From an uncultured Actinomycetes bacterium (GTDB taxonomy: Bacteria > Actinomycetota > Actinomycetes > Nanopelagicales > Nanopelagicaceae), in NCBI GenBank assembly GCA_903921405.1, contig CAIXPV010000067.1, positions 1 to 12,676 on the forward strand: 12,676 nt of DNA, given 5' to 3'. Below the pieces are notes generated by a model. It searched no databases and had not been told where the DNA came from. It saw only the letters and a list, made by a program, of their open reading frames with translations. The translations under genes were made by a program, and so were the position numbers. Shown here piece by piece: positions 1-6,914 of the stretch (positions are counted from its first letter, which is position 1; each line of letters opens with the position of its first letter).

Positions 1-1074
1 AGCTGGAAGCTCCTCTACGCGCTTGCCATCGATTTCATAGGCAACACATACTGGAATCTTTTCCCATCCGGTTAAAACATCTAACTTAGTTAAAAAGAAA
101 TCAGTCAAACCATTTACTCGAACTGCATATCGTGCAATGGGAGCGTCATACCAACCACATCGACGTGCGCGTCCTGTTGTTACACCGATTTCTCCACCGA
201 TACGTCGCAACGCCTCGCCATCTTCATCAAAGAGTTCCGTGGGAAAAGGTCCACTGCCAACGCGCGTTGTATATGCCTTAACAATTCCAATTACACGATC
301 AATTTTAGTTGGCCCGATTCCGCTACCTGTGCACGCTCCACCGGCAGTTGGATTACTTGAAGTCACAAATGGATACGTACCGTGATCGACATCGAGCAGA
401 GTTCCTTGAGATCCTTCAAGAAGTACACGCTTGCCAGCCTTCAATGCTTCATCTAAAAGCAAAACGGTATCTGTAACGTATGGTCGAAGGATCTCGGCGT
501 AAGCTAAATACTCTTCTAGCACTTCATCGACTTCAATGTTCTTACGATTAAAAACCTTAATAAGTACTTGGTTTTTATCGCGAAGCGCGCTTTCAATCTT
601 TTGGCGCAGGATTGATGGATCAAATAGATCTTGAACGCGGATTCCAATACGGTTGATCTTGTCGGCATAAGCAGGTCCGATTCCGCGACCAGTTGTACCA
701 ATCTTAGATTTACCTAAGAAGCGCTCAGAGACTTTATCTATGGTGCGGTGATACGGCGTTATCAAGTGCGCATTAGTTGAAATCACAAGTTTGCTGCAAT
801 CGATTCCACGCTCGGTTAAGCCTTTAATCTCCTCGAGCAAAACACCTGGATCAATAACTACTCCGTTTCCGATTACCGGAACAACGTTGGGAGAGAGAAT
901 TCCCGATGGAAGTAAATGGAGTGCGTACTTCTGATCACCAATAACAACTGTGTGGCCAGCGTTGTTGCCACCTTGGTAGCGAACAACGTAATCAACACGA
1001 TCGCCTAGTAAATCGGTAGCTTTACCTTTGCCTTCATCGCCCCATTGGGCGCCGAGCAAAACAAGTGCAGGCAT
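1..1074 (-). CDS. purA: Adenylosuccinate synthetase, C-terminus cut by window edge
   Basis: Catalyses GTP-dependent condensation of IMP with L-aspartate to adenylosuccinate, the first committed step to AMP, in the cytoplasm. The open frame runs from ATG at 1074 off the left edge: 358 residues of an enzyme usually about 430 long, so the last ~70 are outside. Visible signatures are the N-terminal GDEGKGK loop with Asp13 and Lys16, NNAGHT with His41 (same numbering as E. coli), TTGRGIGPAY, EGSQGT followed by the DVDHGTYPFVTSSN block, and the aspartate-loop region VTTGRARR. A GGAAAGG Shine-Dalgarno lies 8 nt before the ATG, supporting this start. It sits 28 bp downstream of fba on the same strand with no terminator seen between, so co-transcription is likely. 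Identity is seen from motifs; co-transcription is inferred. Confidence 0.97.
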   Translation of the reverse strand, partial: MPALVLLGAQWGDEGKGKATDLLGDRVDYVVRYQGGNNAGHTVVIGDQKYALHLLPSGILSPNVVPVIGNGVVIDPGVLLEEIKGLTERGIDCSKLVISTNAHLITPYHRTIDKVSERFLGKSKIGTTGRGIGPAYADKINRIGIRVQDLFDPSILRQKIESALRDKNQVLIKVFNRKNIEVDEVLEEYLAYAEILRPYVTDTVLLLDEALKAGKRVLLEGSQGTLLDVDHGTYPFVTSSNPTAGGACTGSGIGPTKIDRVIGIVKAYTTRVGSGPFPTELFDEDGEALRRIGGEIGVTTGRARRCGWYDAPIARYAVRVNGLTDFFLTKLDVLTGWEKIPVCVAYEIDGKRVEELPA

Positions 1075-1102
1075 TGGTAAAGCCTTTCCGGTTAGTTAGA
1101 AA

Positions 1103-2131
1103 TTACTTGAGTGATGAAGTACCAGTAGAGCGAAGATCTTCACAACCACGAACAACGCGAGCAGCCATTCCAGCCTCGGCGGCCTTACCCCACGCACGTG
1201 GGTCATACAGCTTCTTATTTCCAACTTCGCCATCAATCTTTAATACGCCGTCATAGTTCTTTAGCATGTGATCTACAACTGGACGTGTAAATGCGTACTG
1301 CGTATCGGTATCGATATTCATCTTAATTACACCGTAATCAAGTGATTCGCGAATCTCAGAAAGCAATGAGCCTGAACCACCGTGAAAAACAAGGTCCATT
1401 GGCTTACTTCCGGCTGGTAGACCTAACTTCTTAGACACTGCTTCTTGCAGCGTTGCCAAGATTTTTGGTTGCAGCACAACATTGCCGGGCTTATAAACGC
1501 CGTGAACGTTTCCAAAAGTCGCAGCTACCAAGTAACGCGCTTCAGTACCAAGAGTTTCAATAGTAAGGAGTGCATCTTCAGGGTGCGAATAAAGCTTGGC
1601 ATCATGCTTTGCTTCGATGCCATCTTCTTCGCCGCCAACAACTCCGATTTCAATCTCAAGAATTGTTCGGGCTGCAATAGACATGTCCAACATCTCTTTT
1701 GCAACCTTCATGTTCTCTGTCATTGAAACAGCTGAGCCATCCCACATATGAGAGTTAAACAATGGAGATTTTCCTGATGCAAGACGCTCTGCGCCAAAAG
1801 CTAATAGTGGGCGCATAAAGCCATCTAGCTTTTCAGCTGGGCAGTGGTCAGTATGAATTCCAATATTGACGTTGTAGTTCTTTGCAACAACGTGTGCGTA
1901 TTCAGCGAGGGCTACTGCGCCATCGACCATCTTTTTGACTGTTGAACCGGAAGCATATTCAGCCCCGCCCCATGAAAATTGAATGATTCCATCTGACTCA
2001 GCTTCGGCGAAACCACGAATGGCTGCAGTGATGGTTTGTGATGATGAAACGTTAATCGCTGGATATGCAAAGGCGCCTTTCTTGGCGCGATCCAACATGT
2101 CTACATAAATTTCAGGGGTTGCAATTGGCAC
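1103..2131 (-). CDS. fba: Class II fructose-bisphosphate aldolase
   Basis: Zinc-dependent reversible cleavage of fructose 1,6-bisphosphate to DHAP and glyceraldehyde 3-phosphate in glycolysis and gluconeogenesis. The protein has 342 residues, typical for the class IIA family. HTDHC at about 93-97 holds the catalytic Asp95 and zinc ligand His96. The acidic EIEIGVVGGEEDG block lies at 159-171. The other zinc ligands are His210 in GNVHGVY and His250 in FHGGSGS, and NIDTDTQ at 272-278 binds phosphate/substrate. The start is GTG at 2131, with AGGAG 6 nt upstream. The gene precedes purA by 28 bp on the same strand. Upstream of it lies a terminator that ends the small-ORF transcript, so fba probably has its own promoter in 2132-2244. 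A TAGAGT -10-like box in that leader is possible but weak. Confidence 0.97.
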   Translation of the reverse strand: MPIATPEIYVDMLDRAKKGAFAYPAINVSSSQTITAAIRGFAEAESDGIIQFSWGGAEYASGSTVKKMVDGAVALAEYAHVVAKNYNVNIGIHTDHCPAEKLDGFMRPLLAFGAERLASGKSPLFNSHMWDGSAVSMTENMKVAKEMLDMSIAARTILEIEIGVVGGEEDGIEAKHDAKLYSHPEDALLTIETLGTEARYLVAATFGNVHGVYKPGNVVLQPKILATLQEAVSKKLGLPAGSKPMDLVFHGGSGSLLSEIRESLDYGVIKMNIDTDTQYAFTRPVVDHMLKNYDGVLKIDGEVGNKKLYDPRAWGKAAEAGMAARVVRGCEDLRSTGTSSLK

Positions 2132-2244
2132 GGTCTGCTCCTATTGGCTCTGGTGTAAAACTCTAGGAGAGCGCTTCGTTGAACCATCTAGAGGCTTACG
2201 GCCAATCCTCTCACTTACCCGCCACTCTGTACAAAAGCGGCGCG
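2132..2244. other. fba leader / promoter region
   Basis: Non-coding stretch between the fba start and the upstream terminator. Seen: the fba ribosome site AGGAG, a short inverted repeat CTCT/AGAG, and a TANNNT-type box (TAGAGT on the minus strand) without a good -35. It must hold the fba promoter if the terminator at 2245-2280 is efficient. I see no riboswitch or coding signal here. Confidence 0.35.
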
Positions 2245-2280
2245 AAAAAGCCCCCAAGACGAGCCTATTTTTGGGGGCTT
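2245..2280 (-). terminator. Rho-independent terminator of the small-ORF transcript
   Basis: On the minus strand a perfect 10-bp stem, AAGCCCCCAA (2280-2271) with TTGGGGGCTT (2257-2248), encloses a 13-nt loop and runs straight into a T tract (five Ts in total, two of them in the stem). No T tract follows on the plus strand, so the terminator is oriented minus. It begins 8 nt after the stop codon of the 35-residue ORF and separates that ORF from fba. An attenuator upstream of fba is an alternative reading. Confidence 0.85.
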
Positions 2281-2287
2281 ATCGCTC

Positions 2288-2395
2288 TTACATCAAGGTC
2301 TTAAGGGCGTTGCTCAGAAAGCGGGCAAGGGCTGCGACCAAGGTGGGGTTACTCAAAAGCTTTAGAAAGAGCAGGATGAAGGTCGTAATACTCAT
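2288..2395 (-). CDS. Small hydrophobic cationic protein, 35 residues, unknown function
   Basis: I do not recognise this ORF. It is ATG (2395) to TAA (2288), 35 codons. The protein starts MSITTFILLFLKLL. It has a hydrophobic first segment (about residues 3-14), an SNP turn (15-17), then a second segment rich in Leu and Ala ending KTLM. About ten residues are Leu, there are no acidic residues, and the basic ones are Lys12, Arg25 and Lys32 (net about +3). A perfect AAAGGAG Shine-Dalgarno lies 5 nt before the ATG, a TATAAG -10 box lies about 30 nt upstream, and a strong terminator starts 8 nt after the stop. This is a complete monocistronic unit. An in-frame ATG five codons upstream overlaps the ribosome site and is less likely. 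Candidates are a small membrane protein, a membrane-active peptide, or a leader peptide in an attenuator for fba. Function is unknown; translation is inferred from signals only. Confidence 0.6.
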   Translation of the reverse strand: MSITTFILLFLKLLSNPTLVAALARFLSNALKTLM

Positions 2396-2424
2396 TAGTT
2401 CTCCTTTCATTAGGTCTGCGCATC

Positions 2425-2430
2425 CTTATA
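2425..2430 (-). promoter_or_regulatory. -10 box for the small ORF
   Basis: Minus-strand TATAAG matches the sigma-70-type -10 consensus in five of six positions. It would start transcription near 2418, giving a 5' leader of about 23 nt that ends in the AAAGGAG ribosome site. The -35 region (about 2448-2453, GCTCTT) is weak. This is a sequence match only. Confidence 0.45.
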
Positions 2431-2468
2431 GACCCAAGGGAATGAGAAAGAGCACTTCTAAAACTCTG

Positions 2469-2495
2469 TTGATAACAATGGCAAAAGGGTAGCCT
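2469..2495 (+). promoter_or_regulatory. Candidate acs promoter, possibly leaderless
   Basis: TAGCCT at 2490-2495 fits the actinobacterial TANNNT -10 pattern and ends 8 nt before the acs ATG. TTGATA at 2469-2474 is a candidate -35, but the 15-nt spacer is short. No Shine-Dalgarno precedes acs, so a transcript starting at or next to the A of ATG is plausible. I found no TGTGA-N6-TCACA Crp box here. Tentative. Confidence 0.35.
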
Positions 2496-2503
2496 CTCAC
2501 GTT

Positions 2504-4459
2504 ATGAGCCAAGAGTCCTTAGAAAACCTATTGAGCGAAGATCGCCACTTTTCACCTAGTCCAGAGTTTGCCGCGCATGCAAATGCGCAAGCAGGTGAAT
2601 ACGCGCATGCAAATATGGATCGACTTGCATTTTGGGAAGTACAAGCTGGCGGGCTTACTTGGGAAAAGAAATGGGACACAGTTTTAGAGTGGCAACCCCC
2701 CTATGCCAAATGGTTTGTTGGCGGAAAGTTAAATGCATCGGTAAACGCACTCGACGTTCATGTCGCTGAAGGCCGCGGAGACCGTGTTGCCATTCACTTT
2801 GAAGGCGAACCTGGCGATACGCAAACTTTTACTTATTCTCAGCTGTTAACCGAAGTTAAAAAGACAGCGAATGCATTAATTGAGATTGGAATCAAAGCCG
2901 GCGATCGTGTTGCTATATATATGCCAATGATTCCAGAGGCTGCAATCGCAATGTTGGCATGTGCACGCATAGGTGCGCCTCACTCAGTTGTCTTCGGTGG
3001 TTTTTCTGCCGATGCATTGCTATCGCGCGTCCAAGATGCCGATGCAAAGTTAGTTATCACCGCCGATGGTGGATTTAGAAAAGGCGCGGCATTTGCATTA
3101 AAGCCGGCCGTTGATGAAGCACTCAAAGGTCAACACAATGTTGAAAAGGTTTTAGTTGTTCAACGAACCAAGCAAGAGACTGCCTGGTCAGATCGCGACA
3201 TTTGGTGGCATGAGATTGTTGGCCGCCAATCAAGTGAGCATGTTGCAGAAAGTTTTGATTCAGAGCATCCACTATTTATTTTGTATACATCCGGTACAAC
3301 AGCTAAGCCAAAAGGTATTTTTCACACAACTGGAGGCTATTTAACGCAGGTTGCCTACACACACAAGGTTGTCTTTGATATCAAGGCCGAGACCGATGTG
3401 TATTGGTGCACGGCAGACGTTGGTTGGATTACAGGGCACAGTTATGTTGTTTATGGCCCACTGATTAACGGCACAACACAAGTGATGTATGAAGGCACAC
3501 CAGATACACCCCACAAGGGCCGCATCTTTGAAATTGTCGAAAAATATGGGGTAACGATCTTGTATACGGCTCCAACATTGATTCGTACATGGATGAAGTG
3601 GGGCGACGAATTTCCTATGGCGCATAATCTGGAATCACTTCGCTTGCTTGGAACTGTAGGAGAGCCAATTAATCCTGAAGCATGGATGTGGTACCGAGAA
3701 ATTATCGGAGGCGACCGATGCCCAATCGTTGATACGTGGTGGCAAACCGAAACAGGTGCAATCATGATTTCACCATTACCAGGAATCACTGCAACTAAAC
3801 CAGGATCTGCAATGCGTCCGATTCCAGGAATTAGCGCAAAAGTGGTTGATGACACCGGAAAACCCGTTGCCGATGGACATGGTGGTTACTTAATTCTGGA
3901 TCAACCATGGCCAGCAATGTTGCGCGGTATCTGGGGTGAAGACGAACGGTACAAAGAGACGTACTGGTCGCGCTTTGACGGGATCTACTTTGCTGGTGAC
4001 GGCGCTAAGTTAGATGATGAAGGTGCAATCTGGTTATTAGGTCGCGTAGACGATGTCATGAATGTATCTGGACATCGTATTTCAACAACCGAAGTTGAGT
4101 CAGCACTGGTTTCTCATGAAGCCGTTGCAGAGGCTGCAGTAGTTGGTGCCGCAGATGCAATGACAGGTCAAGGAATCGTTGCATTCGTCATTTTACGTTC
4201 AGGAATCGCGCATGCAAGTGGAGAAGAGCTCAATACCCAACTTCGCAACCATGTTGCTAAAGAGATCGGCGCAATTGCAAAGCCACGACAGATATTAATT
4301 GTTAACGAGCTGCCAAAAACTCGTAGCGGCAAGATTATGCGTCGATTACTGCGCGATGTTGCTGAAGATCGTGTCGTTGGAGATGCCACAACATTGGCCG
4401 ATCCAAATGTCATGAAGTTGATCTCTGATGGGCTCAACAGTGCTAAGGATGAGGATTAA
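2504..4459 (+). CDS. acsA: Acetyl-CoA synthetase (AMP-forming)
   Basis: Activates acetate with ATP and CoA via acetyl-AMP, feeding acetate into central metabolism; cytoplasmic. The 651-residue length is typical of Acs. Domains in order: N-terminal ACAS_N region (about 28-85), AMP-binding core with P-loop YTSGTTAKPKG at 261-271, DTWWQTETG at 410-418 (including the Trp that shapes the small acetate pocket), GRVDDVMNVSGHR at 513-525 at the hinge, and the C-terminal domain with PKTRSGKIMRR, whose Lys610 is the adenylation-step lysine acetylated in known Acs enzymes. The ATG at 2504 has no visible Shine-Dalgarno. The 3' end overlaps the convergent TlpA-like gene by 4 bp. A 13-nt direct repeat in the N-terminal coding part (2572-2584 and 2602-2614) encodes two AHAN units. 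Acetate specificity over propionate is inferred from the Trp and the length. Confidence 0.96.
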   Translation: MSQESLENLLSEDRHFSPSPEFAAHANAQAGEYAHANMDRLAFWEVQAGGLTWEKKWDTVLEWQPPYAKWFVGGKLNASVNALDVHVAEGRGDRVAIHFEGEPGDTQTFTYSQLLTEVKKTANALIEIGIKAGDRVAIYMPMIPEAAIAMLACARIGAPHSVVFGGFSADALLSRVQDADAKLVITADGGFRKGAAFALKPAVDEALKGQHNVEKVLVVQRTKQETAWSDRDIWWHEIVGRQSSEHVAESFDSEHPLFILYTSGTTAKPKGIFHTTGGYLTQVAYTHKVVFDIKAETDVYWCTADVGWITGHSYVVYGPLINGTTQVMYEGTPDTPHKGRIFEIVEKYGVTILYTAPTLIRTWMKWGDEFPMAHNLESLRLLGTVGEPINPEAWMWYREIIGGDRCPIVDTWWQTETGAIMISPLPGITATKPGSAMRPIPGISAKVVDDTGKPVADGHGGYLILDQPWPAMLRGIWGEDERYKETYWSRFDGIYFAGDGAKLDDEGAIWLLGRVDDVMNVSGHRISTTEVESALVSHEAVAEAAVVGAADAMTGQGIVAFVILRSGIAHASGEELNTQLRNHVAKEIGAIAKPRQILIVNELPKTRSGKIMRRLLRDVAEDRVVGDATTLADPNVMKLISDGLNSAKDED

Positions 4460-4980
4460 AGCTTTACTCCAAGATATTGTGAAGTGAGTGAAATGAGTTC
4501 TATCTCGTTCTTAAGTACGCCTATGTGCTTATAGGCAACGCTTCCATCAGCGGATATAAACCAGGTTACTGGTACGCCCATTCCAAAGTACGTGCGTGAT
4601 GCCCCATCGGGATCATAGAGATTTGGCCATGTAATGCCATTGTTCTCTACGAAACTGCGGCCATCGTCAATCGATGCTTCTTCAACATCTACTCCGATTA
4701 GCTCCACTTCTTCTTTGGCTTTTGAATAGAAGGAGCGAAAAATTGGGATCTCTTGCTTGCATGGACCGCACCAAGATCCCCAAACGTTAATGATTGCTGG
4801 ACCTTTTATGCCATCGATCGATGCGCCAGCGTTCCCATCAAGGCAGCCTAAGACAATTGAGTTTTCAGTAGTAATACTTGTTAACCCCGAACAGGAAACA
4901 ACTTGACCCGCGATTTTTTCACTTGGGGCAGAACAACTAGTTAGCATTAATAATGCAACCACGACTGCCAATCTCTTCAT
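4456..4980 (-). CDS. TlpA/ResA-like thioredoxin-fold lipoprotein
   Basis: Probable membrane-anchored extracytoplasmic thiol-disulfide oxidoreductase of the TlpA/ResA/DsbE group; 174 residues. The N-terminus MKRLAVVVALLMLTSC is a lipoprotein signal peptide with lipobox LTSC, so Cys16 is the predicted lipidated residue after cleavage. The thioredoxin domain spans about 45-172 with active site WCGPC (70-74) and a likely cis-proline at Pro137 in GVPVTW. Extra cysteines occur at 30 and 46. Its ATG overlaps the nth stop by 4 nt (ATGA), so it is probably co-translated with nth; this nth/TlpA-like pairing is familiar in Actinomycetota. Its stop interlocks with the acs stop. The partner protein (for example in cytochrome c maturation) cannot be told from this window. 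Confidence 0.9.
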   Translation of the reverse strand: MKRLAVVVALLMLTSCSAPSEKIAGQVVSCSGLTSITTENSIVLGCLDGNAGASIDGIKGPAIINVWGSWCGPCKQEIPIFRSFYSKAKEEVELIGVDVEEASIDDGRSFVENNGITWPNLYDPDGASRTYFGMGVPVTWFISADGSVAYKHIGVLKNEIELISLTSQYLGVKL

Positions 4981-5675
4981 CGAAAATCCTTATCTGTTTT
5001 TACTAAAAGTTGTGCTTTCACAACATCCATTTCACCAATACCAACGCTAGGGCATAGCTTTGCAATTGGACACACACCACAAGCGGGTTTACGGGAATGA
5101 CAGATTCGTCGGCCATGCCAAATCATGCGCTGCGAAAGATTCGTCCATTCAGATTGCGGAATCAACTCACCAACTATGTGTTCAACCTTTACTGGATCTT
5201 TTTCTGTAGTCCAGCCGAAGCGGCGAGACAAGCGACCAAAATGCGTATCTACGGTGATTCCTGGAATATCAAAGGCGTGGCCTAAAACAACATTGGCTGT
5301 CTTTCGACCAACTCCAGGAAGAGTAATTAACTCTTCTAATGTTGATGGAACTTCTCCCTGATAATCAATCAAAATCTTCGTAGCAAGGCCTTTTATGTGG
5401 CGAGCTTTACTGTGATAAAAACCGGTTGAAAAAATTAATCTCTCGATCTCTTCTGCATCTGCCTTTGCAAAGGCCTTTACGTTCTTATACTTCTTAAAGA
5501 GTGCTGGCGTAACGGTATTAACTCTCTTATCTGTGCACTGGGCGCTGAGCACCGTAGCCACAATCAACTGCAAAGGGTTCTGGAAATCCAACTCGCAGCG
5601 TATATCTGGATAAGTCTTAGTGAGGACACGGTAGATAGCACGAGCCGCCTTCTGGCTTTCTTTATCGGCGGGCAT
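4977..5675 (-). CDS. nth: Endonuclease III
   Basis: DNA N-glycosylase/AP lyase that removes oxidised pyrimidines in base-excision repair. From ATG 5675 the protein has 232 residues. Helix-hairpin-helix LPGVGRKTANVV (119-130) carries the catalytic Lys125, and VDTHFGR carries the catalytic Asp143. The C-terminal [4Fe-4S] motif is Cys192-X6-Cys199-X2-Cys202-X5-Cys208, exactly the family spacing. The frame stays open upstream to a TTG at 5705, which would overlap crp by 12 bp. I prefer the ATG because TACTTT, a TANNNT -10 box, ends 6 nt before it, suggesting a leaderless start. The GAGGAG further up is 12 nt away, long for a ribosome site. The gene is divergent from crp and overlaps the TlpA-like gene downstream. 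Confidence 0.95.
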   Translation of the reverse strand: MPADKESQKAARAIYRVLTKTYPDIRCELDFQNPLQLIVATVLSAQCTDKRVNTVTPALFKKYKNVKAFAKADAEEIERLIFSTGFYHSKARHIKGLATKILIDYQGEVPSTLEELITLPGVGRKTANVVLGHAFDIPGITVDTHFGRLSRRFGWTTEKDPVKVEHIVGELIPQSEWTNLSQRMIWHGRRICHSRKPACGVCPIAKLCPSVGIGEMDVVKAQLLVKTDKDFR

Positions 5676-5693
5676 GGGGATAAAGTACTCCTC
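5676..5693. promoter_or_regulatory. Overlapping divergent nth/crp promoters
   Basis: The 18-bp gap contains TAAAGT on the plus strand (5681-5686), 7 nt before the crp GTG, and TACTTT on the minus strand (5687-5682), 6 nt before the nth ATG. Both match TANNNT and share five base pairs. Neither gene has a well-placed Shine-Dalgarno, so both transcripts may be leaderless and their -10 boxes cannot be occupied simultaneously. -35 elements are not convincing and would lie in the opposite gene. Confidence 0.5.
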
Positions 5694-6377
5694 GTGACCC
5701 AACAAGATGATGTCTTTCGTAAAGCACCACTGTTTACTGCACTAGGCGATGAAGCCGCTGCTTCTTTGCGCGCATCGATGGATCCAGTAAAGATTTCAAA
5801 GGGAAATATTCTCTTTGCCGAGGGTGATGAAGGCGATCATCTATATGTAATCGTTGAGGGAAAACTCAAGCTTGGAACATCCAGTGGCGATGGTCGCGAA
5901 AATCTATTATCGATCCTCGGCCCTGGCGATATGTTTGGTGAACTAAGTCTTTTTGATCCAGGTCCACGCACATCAACTGCAACAGCAGTTACAGATGCCA
6001 AACTTTTAAGCCTTGGACACAAAGAGTTGATTCCATGGTTAGCAGTTAACCCGGCCGTAGCACTTCATTTATTAGAGCGCTTGGCCCAACGTTTGCGTCG
6101 TACAAATGAGGCCGTTGGAGATTTAGTGTTCTCTGATGTTCCAGGACGTGTTGCAAAGGCATTGATAGATCTTGGTGAGCGCTTTGGAAAACAAACTGAT
6201 GAAGGCCTCTATGTGCACCACGATTTAACTCAAGAAGAGCTCGCACAGTTAGTTGGAGCATCACGTGAAACCGTTAATAAGGCGCTTGCAGATTTCGCTG
6301 GTCGCGGTTGGTTAAAGCTCGACGGTCGCGCAGTATTAATTAATGATTTTGAGCGTCTATCAAAGCGCGGTAAATGA
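5694..6377 (+). CDS. crp: Crp/Fnr-family global transcriptional regulator
   Basis: Dimeric DNA-binding regulator of the actinobacterial Crp/GlxR type, normally responsive to cAMP. 227 residues, close to the usual ~225. The N-terminal cyclic-nucleotide beta-roll spans about 10-125 and contains FGELSLFDPGPRTSTA (81-96), including the Glu83, Arg92 and Thr93 region that contacts the nucleotide phosphate in this family. A dimerisation helix lies at about 126-145. The C-terminal winged helix has TQEELAQLVG followed by SRETVNKAL (179-198), the recognition helix typical of mycobacterial Crp. The start is GTG at 5694 with no Shine-Dalgarno but a TAAAGT -10 box 7 nt upstream, implying a leaderless mRNA. 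It is divergent from nth and convergent with ridA; this neighbourhood is conserved in Actinomycetota. Targets are not deducible here; acs is a known target type in related bacteria. Confidence 0.94.
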   Translation: MTQQDDVFRKAPLFTALGDEAAASLRASMDPVKISKGNILFAEGDEGDHLYVIVEGKLKLGTSSGDGRENLLSILGPGDMFGELSLFDPGPRTSTATAVTDAKLLSLGHKELIPWLAVNPAVALHLLERLAQRLRRTNEAVGDLVFSDVPGRVAKALIDLGERFGKQTDEGLYVHHDLTQEELAQLVGASRETVNKALADFAGRGWLKLDGRAVLINDFERLSKRGK

Positions 6378-6446
6378 CCGAGCGCAACAGTCACAGCAAG
6401 TTGTGAGAGGTTCCGCGTTAAGTTGCAACTTCAGTTATAAGTGGTC
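6378..6446. repeat. Two small inverted repeats between convergent crp and ridA
   Basis: TCACA-N6-TGTGA at 6391-6406 is a perfect 5-bp inverted repeat whose arms are the Crp half-sites in the reversed order. AAGTTGCAACTT at 6420-6431 is a perfect 12-nt palindrome. There is no T tract, so neither is a standard terminator. They lie where crp and ridA transcripts converge. Confidence 0.4.
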
Positions 6447-6914
6447 TTAGTCGGTAATCTCGACCGTTAGCTCTATCTCTATCGGTGAATTCAATGGAAG
6501 TTCTGCGATTCCTACTGCGCTGCGTGCATGCTTTGCGCCATCGCCCCAGATAGCTAGAAATAGCTCGCTGGCACCATTTACTACAAATGGCGCATTGATA
6601 TAGCCAGATACTCCGTTGACGTAACCAACTACGCGAACAATCTTTGTAATCTTATTAATATCGGCAACGGTTTCGACTGCAGCCAGAGCGTTAAGCGCAC
6701 AGATCTGAGCTAGCTCTTTAGCGCGCCCTGGGGTTATCTCCCCATCAACTTTGCCGACTCCAGCCATTTCGCCATCCACTAAAGGCAGTTGGCCTGCAGT
6801 AAAAACGATGTTTCCAGTACGAATCGCTGGAACATAGGCAGCTACAGGCTTTGCCGCTACTGGAAGCTCTAGACCAAGCTCGGCTAACTTCGCGCGCACA
6901 TCTACTGTATTCAT
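6447..6914 (-). CDS. RidA family (YjgF/YER057c/UK114) protein
   Basis: Likely reactive-intermediate deaminase or relative: hydrolyses 2-aminoacrylate-type enamines/imines released by PLP enzymes. 155 residues from ATG 6914, slightly longer than the ~130 of canonical RidA, as in the actinobacterial long RidA-like branch. Seen: the core GNIVFTAGQLP (34-44), a GYVNG segment near 97, and C-terminal ARSAVGIAELPLN (130-142), where Arg131 matches the conserved substrate-binding arginine, followed by IEIEL. The frame is open further up to 7004, but that extension is the DUF4177 gene read in another frame. The true ATG overlaps the DUF4177 stop as ATGA, supporting 6914. It is the last gene of the lysC-asd-yqeY-DUF4177-ridA chain. 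The substrate is not established. Confidence 0.92.
   Translation of the reverse strand: MNTVDVRAKLAELGLELPVAAKPVAAYVPAIRTGNIVFTAGQLPLVDGEMAGVGKVDGEITPGRAKELAQICALNALAAVETVADINKITKIVRVVGYVNGVSGYINAPFVVNGASELFLAIWGDGAKHARSAVGIAELPLNSPIEIELTVEITD

Noticed and set aside
2271..2492. Plus-strand 73-codon ORF over the acs/fba gap
   Set aside because: It lacks a good ribosome site, overlaps the terminator and the better-supported minus-strand small ORF, and its Arg/Lys/Ser-rich product looks like an antisense shadow.
2572..2614. 13-nt direct repeat inside acs
   Set aside because: It encodes two AHAN segments in a normal part of the Acs N-terminus; likely codon coincidence or a small in-frame duplication without further significance.
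5676..5705. Longer nth start at TTG 5705
   Set aside because: It would overlap crp by 12 bp with a rare start codon. ATG 5675 gives the family length and has a TANNNT box 6 nt upstream. It is kept only as an alternative.
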